Of a stretch of DNA of 64,000 nt, positions 47,700 to 58,041 are shown piece after piece. The notes beneath the pieces were generated by a model, which had not been told where the DNA came from, did not search any database, and saw only the letters and a program-made list of their open reading frames with translations. Each line of letters opens with the position of its first letter. The stretch's first letter is position 1. The position numbers and the translations under genes are program-made. This DNA is from Synaphobranchus kaupii (lineage: Eukaryota > Chordata > Actinopteri > Anguilliformes > Synaphobranchidae). The DNA lies in the NCBI GenBank assembly GCA_029718625.1, contig CM056381.1, positions 52,880,157 to 52,944,156 of the forward strand. The letters run 5' to 3'.

Positions 47700-47902
47700 A
47701 TCGAGAGCTGTTGGCAGTCAAATTGGCGTTGGAGGAATGGCGCCATTGGCTGGAGGGAGCAGAGCATCCCTTTACGGTCTGGACGGACCATAAAAATTTG
47801 GAGTATATCCAACAGACTAAGACAAGCAACTCGCGACAAGCCCGTTGGTCCTTATTTTTCACCAGGTTTATTTTCATTCTGGCCTATCGTCCGGGGTCTA
47901 AG
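47700..47902 (+). pseudogene. Ty3/gypsy RNase H domain fragment
   Basis: About 66 codons in frame encode '[20 protein letters not shown]', then '[13 protein letters not shown]' and '[10 protein letters not shown]' up to 'YRPGSK'. This is the conserved C-terminal half of the RNase H of gypsy polyproteins (E-L-L-A-V, T-D-H-K-N-L, Y-R-P-G). RNase H degrades the RNA strand during reverse transcription. The domain stops where the usual 'N..ADALSR' should follow and switches in frame to a different retroelement at about 47903. Upstream reverse transcriptase is missing. Confidence 0.82.
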
Positions 47903-48767
47903 ATAGCTGAATACTTGGATTTTTTTCTCAATCCACTGTCCAAAAAACACAAAAGCTACATCAAAGACACATATGATTTCATAAACAAATTAAAAAACGC
48001 CAAACTACCGGAAGAAGCCATCCTGTTCACCATAGACATAGATAGTCTATACACCAACATAAACACAGCAGCGGGATTAACAGCGGTAAAAACATGGATG
48101 GAAAAGTACCCGGACAACAATCGACTGGATACAATCCTTCTGCAATTACTGGAGATAAGCCTCACCAAAAATGACTTTGAATTCAATAAAGAATTGTTCT
48201 TACAGACCAGCGGCACAGCTCTGGGCAAAAAATTTGCACAAGCTTATGCTAACATTTACATGGCACATTGGGAGGAGACTGTTTTTGAAAAATGTCCCAA
48301 ACTTCCCACTAATTATTTTAGGTATTTCAATGACATCTGGGGAACATGGACACAAAGCTCAGAAGATTTCAAACACTTCATACAGATCCTCAACACGCAC
48401 CATACACCTATCACAATTAAACACACCACACACTATGAACATATAGATTTTTTGGACACTACCACATACAAGGGGCCCTCATTTCCCCAAACACACACAT
48501 TAGACACTAAAGTTTTCTTTAAAGACACAGACACACATACACTCTTACACAAGGACAGTCTCCACCCGAAACATACATTCAGAGGCCTGATTAAATCCCA
48601 ATTGCTAAGGTTCAACAGAATCTGCACACAGATTACAGACTTTGAGGAGGCTACCAAAACCCTCTTCAATGCATTAAAACCAAGGGGGTATTCCAGATCG
48701 TTCCTCAGGCAGATTCGGAAAACCTTCTTGGCTACAAAACAACAGGACACTAGAAAAATCATTCCAC
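47903..48767 (+). pseudogene. Penelope-like reverse transcriptase, first part (fused to gypsy RNase H)
   Basis: Reverse transcriptase for target-primed copying. In the 362-residue open frame starting at 47711, residues 65-352 are PLE: '[12 protein letters not shown]', motif A '[11 protein letters not shown]' at about 107-117, '[19 protein letters not shown]' at 166-184, the catalytic-loop motif at 204-210, 'HIDFLDT' at 244-250 and '[15 protein letters not shown]' at 291-305. The catalytic motif reads Y-F-N-D instead of Y-x-D-D, so one essential aspartate is Asn and the enzyme should be dead. The frame then runs into the LINE insertion and terminates at 48799. The N-terminal fingers of the PLE reverse transcriptase are missing. 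Confidence 0.85.
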
Positions 48768-48771
48768 TTAT

Positions 48772-49559
48772 AATAATAATAATAACTTTATTTATATAGC
48801 ACCTTTCTTAACAAGGTTGCAAAGTGCTTTACAAAAAATAAAACAGTAATTACAATCAAAACCCACAATAACACAGTAAAACAACAGTGGTTCAAACAGT
48901 ATAAAATAAGTTAAAATATATATGTCCGAGATATAAAAGAGATGAAGCCAGCCACGTATTAAATGTTAATAAATGCTTTTTCTATAAAATAAAGTTTTAA
49001 GAAGAGACTTGAAAGATACTAGAGAAGTGGCCTGTCTAATTTCAATCGGTAGAGAGTTCCACAGTCTGGGGGCTCGAACAGCAAATGCCCGGTCACCTTT
49101 AGTCACAAGTTTTGATCTAGGAACAACTAGTAGAGCTGCATCCACTGATCTAAGAGACCGCCCGGGCACATAGGGGGTCAATAGATCTAATATATAATTT
49201 GGAGCTAGACAATTTAACGCTTTAAAAGTGATCAATAAAATTTTAAAATCAATGCGGAATAAGACTGGCAGCCAGTGTAATTCAGCTAAAACAGGAGTGA
49301 TGTGTTCGTATTTCTTTGTGCCAGTTAAAATACGGGCCGCGGCGTTCTGTACCAGTTGGAGTCGTGGAGGGAGCTCTGACTGATACCAGTGTAAAGTGCG
49401 TTACAATAGTCCAGGCGAGAAAAAATAAAAGCATGAATAACCTTATGTAAATCAGAAAAAGATTTTTAAAAAGATCTGATTTTAGAGATTTTTTTGAGCT
49501 GGAAGAAACAAGACTGAACAACATTTTTGACCTGAGAATCAAAACAGAGATCAGTTATA
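48772..49559 (-). mobile_element. 5'-truncated LINE (CR1/L2-type) inserted in PLE 1
   Basis: The insertion separates two PLE codons and is flanked by TTAT (48768-48771 and 49560-49563). On the minus strand it encodes the end of a LINE polymerase in pieces: '..FFQLKKISKIRSF' near 49480, 'LDYCNALYTG'-like near 49390, 'LQLVQNAAARILTGTKK' near 49340, and a clean 89-codon C-terminus (48966-49235) with 'TFKALNCLAPNYILDLLTPY' followed by 'LWNSLPIEIR'. The 3' end carries 'ATTTATATAG..CACC' words and an (ATA)n tail at the plus-strand left edge, as expected for a minus-oriented LINE. The clade is assigned by memory (CR1/L2). Confidence 0.85.
48966..49235 (-). pseudogene. C-terminal segment of LINE reverse transcriptase
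   Basis: An uninterrupted 89-codon frame with the hallmark tail 'APRLWNSLPIEIRQATS' followed by 'FKSLLKTLF' that closes fish CR1/L2-type polymerases. The upstream parts are shifted in frame or absent, so it is a dead 3' fragment. Confidence 0.85.
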
Positions 49560-49563
49560 TTAT

Positions 49564-49927
49564 CACCACCTACTCGACATTCAGCCAAATAGCGAATGGA
49601 AAAATTAAACGGAACCTGGCCAGGATTCTGCAAAAAACAGACTTGCTTCAAGAATACAAAATCGTTTCGGCCTACAAAAAAAACAAAAACCTTAAGAATC
49701 ATCTGGTAAGTAGTAAACTACCGGAAATCAACATTTTACCCACACAAGGCCTGATATTTTACAAACAGGCCACTACAGTGAAAAACAACACTACAAACAC
49801 AACATACCTTATTAAACAAACACTTAAAGTTAACACATATAACTGCACATATGTCAAAGTGCAAACACTGCAACATAAAATATGTAGGAGAGAGGAAATA
49901 CAATCAAGACCAGATTGGCATAACACA
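49564..49927 (+). pseudogene. PLE 1 connector and start of GIY-YIG domain
   Basis: Continues PLE 1 after the LINE: 'TTYSTFSQIANGKIKRNLARI', then 'IVSAYKKNKNLKNHLV'. After a frameshift near 49840 it reads 'CKHCNIKYVGE' (about 49860-49892), the C-x2-C plus Y-V-G-E core of the GIY-YIG endonuclease that cuts target DNA. The Tc1-like insertion at 49930 cuts the domain; the remainder is at about 51590-51755 ('VAHFLHHGLEAVEISGL', 'RRTERHWIRKLNT'). Confidence 0.8.
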
Positions 49928-49929
49928 TA

Positions 49930-51560
49930 CAGTCAAGGCGGAAAGTCTGCACACCCCTTTCACCTTCTCTACGTTTTATTATGTTACAGACTTATACTAC
50001 AATAGATTGAGTTCATTTTTTGCCTCAAACATCCACACACAATAGCCAATAATGACGAAGTGAAAACAGGTTTTTAGAAGATATGCAATTCTATTTTACT
50101 GACAAAAATTTAGGGGTTACATATCTGTACACACCCATAGCCTAATACTTGGTTGCTGCACCTTTGGCAGCGATTACAACTTCAAGGCATCTTGGGAAAG
50201 AAGCTACAAGCTTGGCACACTTGTTTCTGGACATTTTTGCCCATTCCTCTTGGCATATCCTTGCAAGCTCCCTCAGGTTGGATGGGGAGCGTCGGTACAC
50301 AGCCATTTTCAGCTCTTTCCACAGATGTTCAATTGGATTCAGGTCTGGGCTCTGGCTGGGCCACTCAAGGACATGCACAGACTTTCTCCGAAGCCACTCC
50401 TTTGTTCTCTTGGCTGTGTGCTTCGGGTCGTTGTCATGTTGGAAGGTAAACCTTCGCCCCAGTCTGAGGTCCAGAGCGCTCTGGAGCAGGTTTTCTTCAA
50501 GGATCTCGGTGTACTTAGCTGCATTCATCTTTCCCTCTATCAGGACTAGTCGCCCCGTTCCCGCTGCTGAAAAACATCCCCACATCATGATGCTGCCACC
50601 GCCATGCTCCACTGTAGGGATGGTATTAGCCAGGAGATGAGCGGTGCCTGGTTTCCTCCAGACGTGACTTTTGGTATTCAGGCCAAAACGTTCAATTTTG
50701 GTTTCATCAGACCAGAGAATCTTGATTCTCATGGTTTGAGAGTCCTCTAGGTGCCTTTTGGCAAACTCCAAGCGGGCTGTGATGTGCCTTTTACTAAGGA
50801 GGGGCTTCCATCTGGCCACTCTACCATAAAGGCCTGATTGGTGGAGTGCTGCCTGGATGGTTGATCTTCTGAAAGGTTCTCCCATCTCCACAAGGATACG
50901 CTGGAGCTCTGTCAGAGTGACCCTCGGGTTCCTGCTCACCTCCCTGGCCAAGGCCCGTCTTCCCCGATTGCTCAGTTTGGCCGGGCGGCCAGGTCTAGGA
51001 AGATTCTTGGTGGTTCCAAACTTCTTCTATTTACGAATGATGGTGGCCACTGTGCTCTTTGGGACCTGTAAAGCTGCAGAGATTTTTCCGTACCCTTCTC
51101 CAGATCTATGCCTTGACACAATCCTGTTTCTGAGGTCTGCAGATAATTCCTTTGACCCCATGGCTTGGAGTTTGCTCTGACATGCACTGTCAACTGTGGG
51201 ACCTTATATAGGCAGGTGTTGGCAATCCCCAATCATGTCCAATCAATTGAATTTATCACAGGTGGACTCCAATTAAGTTGTAGAAACATCTCAAGCAGTA
51301 TCAGTGGAAACAAAATGCACCTCAGCTCACTTTTGGGTGTCATATCAAAGGGTGTGCACACTTGTGTACATATGATATTTTACATTTTGATTTTTAATAA
51401 ATTAGCACAAATGTCTAAACCTGTTTTCACTTTGTCATTATGGGCTATTTTGTGTAGAATTGTGAGACAAAAAATGAACTCAATCTATTGTAGAATATGT
51501 CTGTAACATAATAAAACGTGGAGAAGGTGAAAGGGGTGTGCAGACTTTCCGGCTTGACTG
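49930..51560 (-). mobile_element. Tc1-like element, nearly intact, inserted in PLE 1
   Basis: 1631 bp, flanked by TA (49928-49929 and 51561-51562). The long terminal inverted repeats, roughly 150 bp and about 90% alike by eye, begin CAGTCAAG[GC]CGGAAAGTCTG. The minus strand carries one transposase gene of standard length. The good TIR match and single nonsense codon mark it as one of the younger insertions in the window. Confidence 0.93.
50142..51161 (-). pseudogene. Tc1-like DD34E transposase, one nonsense codon
   Basis: From ATG at 51161 the frame is 340 codons including the stop, the standard Tc1 length, with no frameshift. A single in-frame TAG (51027-51029, codon 45) lies in the N-terminal helix-turn-helix region between 'VATIIRK' and 'KKFGTT'; tryptophan is usual there in relatives. 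Downstream, '[14 protein letters not shown]' precedes the second DNA-binding region. The catalytic triad is complete: D in '[10 protein letters not shown]', D in '[10 protein letters not shown]' and E in '[10 protein letters not shown]', spaced as DD34E. A shorter product could start downstream (50951) but would lack the first DNA-binding domain. It would cut and paste DNA at TA sites. Confidence 0.92.
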
Positions 51561-51562
51561 TA

Positions 51563-51755
51563 TATATCATAAGAAATCATAGAAAAACACACACACCTAG
51601 TGGCTCATTTCCTACACCATGGACTTGAAGCAGTAGAAATATCGGGCCTACATTCAAACATTAACTGGACACAGGAGGACAGACGTAGGACAGAAAGACA
51701 TTGGATTAGAAAACTCAACACCATATTCCCAGGAGGATTAAACAAACGCTGGTAA
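51563..51755 (+). pseudogene. PLE 1 GIY-YIG C-terminus
   Basis: After the Tc1 element the PLE resumes as 'THLVAHFLHHGLEAVEISGL', a tract with acidic and basic residues, 'RHWIRKLNTIFPGGLNKRW' and TAA. It matches the expected C-terminal part of PLE endonucleases (conserved H..GLE and R..E..WI positions). The first few codons after the Tc1 element are degraded. Confidence 0.75.
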
Positions 51756-52088
51756 AACTTCAACACAAGAGGGACCAAATTCTTCCTACTTAAAGGCTGC
51801 AGTAGACAAAATGGCCAGTGCAAACTTTTCTTTCCCAAGGGGCCCTCATAAGGGGTAACTTGGGAAATAAAGATTTTTTCCTAAACCTCACAATTATATG
51901 CAAAATGTATGACTTGATTTAACTTCATTCATCCCACAATGGTGATTGTCTCTGTTCCCTTTTTTATTAGGGCCTATATTAAAATATAATATGTATTAAA
52001 ATAATTAATAACAATAGTAAAACTATTAGTAGGTTGAAAAACATTAATATGTGGTGATATGATGCAGATATTGTGCATATACAATGTA
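51756..52088. other. PLE 1 trailer and spacer
   Basis: No second feature recognised. No hammerhead core was found here by eye. Confidence 0.4.
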
Positions 52089-52654
52089 CACTGCCTGGCC
52101 AAAAAAAAAGTTGCACACTCTAATATTTTGTTGGACCGCCTTTAGCTTTGATTACGGTGTGCATTCGTCGTGGCATTGTTTCGACAACCTTATGCAACGT
52201 CACAACATTCATTTCCATCCAGAGTTGCATTAATTTTTGGCAGAGATCTTGTATTGACAACGCGAGAGTCAAACCACTCCATCAAGTCTTCTCCAGCACA
52301 TCCAAAAGACTTTCAATGGGGTTAAGGTCAGGACTCTGGTGGCCAATTCATGTGTGAAAATGATTCCTCATGATCCCTGAACCACTCTTTCACAATTTGA
52401 GTCCAATGAATCTTGGCATTGTCGTCCTGGAATATGCCCATTGATGGGATAACCTGGTCATTCAGTACACTCAGGTACTCAGCTGACTTCATTTTACTGC
52501 TGCATAACGTTGCTGAGCCTAGACCTGACCAATTGAAGCAACCCCAGATCATAACACTGCCTCCAGAGGCTTGTACAATGGGCACTATGCATGACGGGTG
52601 CAACGGCCAGGCAGTGTATTTGACGGGTGCAACTTTTTTTTTGGCCAGGCAGTG
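52089..52654 (-). mobile_element. internally deleted Tc1/mariner element with duplicated right end
   Basis: Flanked by TA (52087-52088 and 52655-52656). The ends are CACTGCCTGGCC followed by an A-run and GTTGCAC, inverted. The right end is present twice (to 52616 and to 52654), separated by 'TTTGACGGGTGCAAC', as if about 40 bp were tandemly duplicated. At 566 bp it keeps only part of the transposase gene. Confidence 0.85.
52330..52580 (-). pseudogene. transposase remnant of the deleted Tc1/mariner
   Basis: The minus strand encodes '[17 protein letters not shown]' then 'LNDQVIPSM', '[18 protein letters not shown]' (second catalytic Asp) and 'NWPPES', ending before the third catalytic Glu. The N-terminal DNA-binding and first-Asp regions are deleted. 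Non-functional. Confidence 0.8.
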
Positions 52655-52656
52655 TA

Positions 52657-55190
52657 TTTCTATGAGATTGCGCATGTGGACGCCCAGAAAATTCCGCCCA
52701 GAGCGGAAAAATTCGCTCCACGTCCGCCCGCCAGCCGTGCACGTGTGGCCGGTGACAATCGTCATTTGCATAAATGAACATACAATGTACGAATGATTTT
52801 GTATAACTCGGATCAAACTGTTAAACTAGACGTTGCAGATCAAATATGAATCAAGATTCAGCAAATGCATGGCCTATTTCTCACCTCAAATATTTTCAGA
52901 AACGTATTTTAGTGGACTATTTAGGTGGAATAAGAAAGTTTATGAACAGGACGCCGCGTTGTTCCGGTTTTAAAACGTGGAGCAGAAACGAAAGGAACGT
53001 AATGGATCTAACCAATCAGGTGCCGGCTGTTTCCATTGTGGGCAACAACAATTATCCATATGACATAGAGGTACCTCCAAAGAGGTACTCTGATGGGGCG
53101 GGGGCAGTGTGGGGAGCAGAAAGGGAATTTCAACCGGTAGAGGGAAGCACAAAAATGCTTTTCTACCAGTTTCTTATGATATACAATATTATTTCAGAAT
53201 TGTTGAAATAACGGAATGGATGAACAAGGTTCATTATAAGGTAGGCATACAAACAAAAATTTACATACTAAAAAATGTCCTTGATTTTTGGCGATTGCTT
53301 TGGAACTTGGACCTGACGTGCTAGCAGCGGAAACTGTCCGCTTTAAAAATCCATGGCTTGCTGGCTAAAATATTTGTAAATTAGCTTGAAAAATATCTGC
53401 TACTTCTCGTGAATTTACTAGCCTACTTGCTGGAGTGTAGCCGGAAACAAGTAATGTTACTGTAGCCTACAGTGCCCTAAGTTCACAACTACGAATTAAA
53501 AAACGCGTTTTGGAATAGGCTAAATTAAGCCAATTGAGTGAGTGAAACAGAATGATAGCAATATTAGGTCTACTGAATAGGCTAATGTCAACCCAGGTTA
53601 CTAAACCATTATATCACATTCAATAATGAAATTTAATTTAGAGTAATAATGGCTATTATAGGTTTTTTATGATAATTATTTTATTAGTTATTTATTTGAC
53701 TTTTTTCCCCCATTAATTCATTATCTGCCTCAAAACAAACTCTTGAATATCTTTCAGAGATGGAATGTCGTGAACTTCTAAAACTTCATCCAGCGTTAAG
53801 CTCTTGGTCCGAAACACTCATTGTTCTTGATGATTCGCAGCATTCACTAGCTACCGATTAGTTAGAAGAACTTAACGTGTTTCCCGGCGGACTGTTAAAA
53901 CCAAAAGCACTGCATCGTACCGGAAATACGCAGGCACTCCTGTGATTGACAGTGCTACTAGCCGATGAGTCAAGGCCGGCGGTAGCTATGGGCAGGGGTG
54001 GGCTCAGCCCACCCAAACGTGCGTCTTGCCCACCCAATCAAAAGTTAAGAAAAAAAATACATTTTGTTCAGCCAATGGAAAAATAGCACAGAAAATACCA
54101 GTACCGTTTCTAACTTCTGATTGGGTGGGCAACCTACAGCCCACCTCCAAAGTCTCCCACTGCTCACCCCCCTCTTCTCGTCGTGTTCAGGCACAAACAC
54201 ACAGAGCTCTGAAGCAGACCCTTCCGCTGCACAGAGTGTCTCTCGGAGTCTCAGTGTCATGCCGAGGGGGAGGGGTGTTGCCATGACAACTATGAACTCT
54301 GATGGCTCAGATTGCACACACATAGGGCAAGGCAAATTAGTGTTCTAAATCTTAGTTTAACTTTAGTTAAGTTTTTGTTTATTGAGATTATTTTTGTCAG
54401 GCATCATGTACAAAAACAGTAATCTCAGAGAGAGGAGAAAATGTGCACGTGACCGTTTGAAAATTGGATATTATCGGTTTCATCTGCAACAAGTTATTTC
54501 TCCAAGTTATCTTGCATCTTTAACCCCTTCCGCCATACCATGTTGCATGGGCGAAAGCAAAACCTGGTTATTCTTGCTCATGAGAAGGCCATTACATCGG
54601 CTCTTGATATGGATTAAAGTAGGCTAGCCTACGTTTTTTTTAAATTTTTTTTTTTAATATAATTTGTTTCAGATTTTTTCCCCCGTTTTCCCCCCCCCCA
54701 ATTGAACCCCTATTCGAATTCAATTCCCCCCGTGTAGCAACCGCTAGAGAATCACCGCTGCACAACCCCGTCAGCCAGTAGTAGACGTAGGTTACCACGT
54801 CTTGATTCAGGGCGCGACTCCTCCAAGCCCGACCGTGATTCCAACTCGCCCAGGGCCGCTATATGCGCAGCGATTCTCTCCGATAGATTAAACATTTTAT
54901 TTTAGAAAATACCCTGTGTGAGGTTGTGTAGAAATGCAGGAAATAAGTTTTAAAAGGCTCAAAATTTTATGGGAGAGGACCCCCAGACCCCCCGCTACTT
55001 CGTTCCCCTTTATGCCCCACCAACATCTCTTCATGCCCCCCCAATCAAAACAGTCTAGAACCGGGCCTGCGATGAGTGCTAACTGTGAGTTTCCCACAGC
55101 TCTGTCCAGCTTATGCAGGCCTATGCATCAGACGCTGCGTACGAAGTGCGTCAAAGCGGCTGAGGCTGAGACTAGACTTATATAGACAGT
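52657..55190. other. about 2.5 kb with no recognised gene
   Basis: 52757-52805 resembles 3486-3535 ('CATTTGCATAAATGAA.ATACAATGTAC.AAT'), a shared dispersed word. T- and C-runs at 54640-54700. No coding exon recognised. Confidence 0.4.
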
Positions 55191-55638
55191 AGAGTAGAGT
55201 CTATTAAATTTACTCTAGAGAGTGATACTGAAAAGGTTTCATTTCTTGAGGTTCTTGTGAATAAAGCCGATGTCTTACAGACAACAGTTTATCGTAAGCC
55301 AACAGACAGGAATAACTTTTTACACTTCAGCAGTTCATCATCATCATCATCCATCGCTTAAGCGCAGTTTACCTTACAGCCAACTTATAAGAATGAAAAG
55401 AATATGTAATTCTGAGTCTGAATTTGAAAAAAAAATGCTTTGGAACTATGCTAACATTTTTCAGTTAAAGGTTATGATGATGTTTTGTTGAATACATGTC
55501 TAACGTGTACAAAAGATGAGGGACTCTTTACTGTATTCTAAACCGTCCACACAAAAGCAAATGTCCACCATGTTGATTTCCACGTTCTCTCCTATCTCAA
55601 AGAAATTAAAAGCCATTGTGTGTCACCATTGGCACATA

Positions 55639-57159
55639 CACTACTCACAAAAAGTTAGGGATATTTGGCTTTCGGGTGAAATTTATGGAAAATGTAAGTT
55701 CACGCTACAGTGATATTATACGTACCATGAAAGTAGGGCATTTAAGTAGAAGCATGCAATGGTGATTTCCTCATCTCAAAGAATTTATTGAAACAAAAGC
55801 CAACAACAGTGGTGGGTATACCACAACAAAAATGTCAATGTCTCAATAACTTGTCATGTGCCCTTGAGCATCAATTACAGCTTGACAACGACGTCTCATG
55901 CTGTTCACAAGTCGACTTATTGTCTGCTGAGGCATGGCATCCCACTCTTCTTGAAGGGCGGCCCTCAGGTCATTGAGGTTCTGGGGTACAGAGTTACGAG
56001 CCTCTACATGGTGAGTCAGCTGATCCCATAGGGATTCAGGTCTGGAGAAAGTGCAGGCCACTCCATTTGAGGTACCCCAGTCTCCAGCAGCCTTTCCCTA
56101 ATGATGCGACCTCGATGAGCTGGAGCATTGTCGTCCATGAAGATGAAATTAGGCCTGTGTTGTTCATGCAGGGGCACAATGACTGGATTAATGATGTTAT
56201 TCAGGTAGTATGGGCTTGTCACTGTACCATTCACAATGTGTAGGGCAGTTCTGTATTGACTAGACACACCTGCCCACACTGTAACACCGCCACCACCAAA
56301 GGGTCGTCTGGTGACAACAGTGGCTGATGCATAGCGCTCTCCTTGACGTCTCCAACATCGTTGGCGGCCATCATTTCTGCTCAACGTGAATCGACTTTCA
56401 TCAGAGAACAGCACTGAGGCCCACTGGTCCCTCGTCCAGCGTAAATGCTCCCTGGCCCATGCAAGACGATGACGCCTGTGCCTGGTGGTGTGGTCAGGTA
56501 CCCTTGCAGGTCGTCTAGCACGCAGACCACGCTGATGTAAACGGTTTCGAATGGTCTGACGTGACACTTGGGTGCCTCTCACCTCCCTTAAATGTGCCTG
56601 GAGTTGAGTGGCATTCATCATCCGGTTCCGCAGGGCACTGTTCACAATGAAGCGGTCATCAGTGTGGGATGTGGCCAAAGGACGTCCACTTCTATGCCTT
56701 TCTGTGACTCTTCCAGTCTCTCTGTATCTCTGTTGCAACCTGCTGATGACACTCTGTGACACTCTAAGCTCAGTGGCCACTTCCCTCTGAGAACATCCTG
56801 TTTGAAGCCTCGCAATGGCGAGGTACTGTTGATCAATTGTTAGGTGTCGTCTTGGTCTCATGATGTCAAAATGTGAACAGCATGATGAAGAGGACTGTTT
56901 AAATACCAATTCTAATTGAACCAGGAAATGTATTGGTCGATTCATGGATCAAACACCTGTTGTGAATTTTGCCGTTCAGCTCCTTGTTAGAGAACAGCAA
57001 GTTGTGCAAAAAGTACTGAAACATTGAATAGTTGGACATGTGCATTCAAAAGTTTAGAGAAGGTCAAATTAATTTCACCTGTAAAGGTTATAGTGCATTT
57101 TAGGTTCATCCTGAAATTTCACCCGAAAGCCGAATATCCCTAACTTTTTGTGAGTAGTG
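55639..57159 (-). mobile_element. Tc1-type element inserted in PLE 2
   Basis: 1521 bp, flanked by TA (55637-55638 and 57160-57161). Inverted ends CACTACTCACAAAAAGTTAG continue through 'GGGATATTNGGCTTTCGGGTG'. Excising it with one TA restores the PLE frame across the joint (..H-W-H-I-L-S-S-D-P..), which confirms the boundaries. The transposase is on the minus strand. Confidence 0.93.
55843..56861 (-). pseudogene. Tc1-type transposase, third catalytic residue deleted
   Basis: ATG at 56861 opens '[19 protein letters not shown]'. An N-terminal helix-turn-helix ('[20 protein letters not shown]') and a GRP-like hinge ('[10 protein letters not shown]') follow. The catalytic Asp residues are in 'VLFSDESRF' and '[13 protein letters not shown]'. 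The frame breaks right after 'SPDLNP' near 56025, where the normal Ile-Glu-x is missing. In another frame the protein resumes with 'LWDQL' and runs to the normal stop at 55843. A deletion of about 10 bases therefore removed the third acidic residue of the DD34E triad and shifted the frame. Apart from this the gene has no stops. An open frame extends upstream to 56945, but the 56861 start matches the family. Confidence 0.9.
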
Positions 57160-57161
57160 TA

Positions 57162-57735
57162 TTATCTAGTGATCCGGCTGTGGGACACAGATTTTTTAAC
57201 CTTCCACGGTTTGCATACAAGAGGGCCAAGAATTTAAGGGATCTTGTAGTCAGATATGACACATATAGACCCCCACAACATTTTCTTCCATTCCTAACGG
57301 GAATTTTCCATGCTCTAATTGTATACACTGTCATGCCATGATTAAAGGTAACACTTTCTCACATCCCCACACGGGAAAAATATTAAATGTTAGACGGAGA
57401 ATCACGTGTAAGACTAAATACATTGTTTATATGCTTAAATGTCCGTGCGGTTTATGTTATATTGGCAAGTCAATGAGAGAACCTAAAAACAAGAATTACT
57501 GAACATAAAAGCAGCATTAGGTGCAAGGATGCAAAATCTCCAGTAGCAAGACATTTTAATTTAATGGGACATGACATTTGCACTTTAAGGTTCCAAGGTC
57601 TTGAGGTGGTTAACAACCCCAAAAGGGGAGGCAATAGAGAACAATTACTTTTACAAAGAGAAGCTTTCTATATTCATTCAATGGGAACGTCCACAAGGAA
57701 TGAATGAGGAACTTATGCTTAGCTGTTTTTTGTAG
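57162..57735 (+). pseudogene. PLE 2 connector and GIY-YIG endonuclease, frameshifted
   Basis: Resumes PLE 2 after the insert. Frames shift near 57340 and near 57485. The GIY-YIG signature is 'YML.CPCGLCYIGKS' at about 57430-57473, followed by 'RITEHKSSIRC', 'VARHF' and a Glu-containing helix 'REQLLLQREAFYIH' that carries the usual acidic metal ligand. It would nick target DNA for reverse transcription. Confidence 0.8.
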
Positions 57736-58041
57736 GCTTTTGAATAATAAGTAAATGCTAACATAAAATGCTTAATTACCTATTTGTTATTGGCATTGTT
57801 GTTTATTTTCTGATGTCATTGGCAATGTGTATGCTACTTTAAGATATGTTTTCCTTGTTTATATTGTTATAAAAAATTATAAAAAAATGTTAAACTAATA
57901 AGGCATGCTCTCAAACAATGGTGATTGTAGTATGCTGTAGAGAAAAGATTATGTACCTAGGTCCTATGGGGAGTTACTAATTGCTGCTAATTGTCTGCCA
58001 CCTGTATGACATCATGGCTGAGATTACTTTATACCTTTATA

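Larger units (their letters stand above)
47903..51755 (+). mobile_element. Penelope-like element 1 (RT + GIY-YIG), interrupted twice
   Basis: The PLE encodes a reverse transcriptase (47903-48767), a connector (49564-49850) and a GIY-YIG endonuclease region (49851-49927 and about 51590-51755), ending in '..FPGGLNKRW' and TAA at 51753-51755. It is split by a LINE tail (48772-49559) and a Tc1-like element (49930-51560). Removing both leaves a nearly continuous PLE with one frameshift near 49840. The 5' part of the element is missing, replaced by the gypsy fragment. Confidence 0.85.
55191..57735 (+). mobile_element. Penelope-like element 2, 5'-truncated and decayed, split by a Tc1-type element
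   Basis: The plus strand encodes, in shifting frames, the last part of a PLE reverse transcriptase ('VSFLEVLV', 'TTVYRKPTDRNNFLHF', 'LKRSLPYSQLIRMKRIC', 'EFEKK'), the connector ('CHHWHILSSDPAVG' when the insert is removed; 'YKRAKNLRDLVV') and a GIY-YIG domain ('LKCPCGLCYIGKS', 'TEHKSSIRC', 'KSPVARHFNLMGHD', 'GGNREQLLLQREAFYIHSMG'), stopping at 57735. The insertion at 55639-57159 falls inside the connector. Its sequence differs clearly from PLE 1, so it is a separate lineage. Confidence 0.85.

Noticed and set aside
47417..47702. hAT element with CAGTGTTCCCC and TAGGGGTGTGC ends
   Set aside because: The two ends are not reverse complements of each other and no 8-bp duplication was found; mentioned only as a weak note.
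50149..50640. 163-residue plus-strand frame across the Tc1 element
   Set aside because: Antisense shadow of the real minus-strand transposase.
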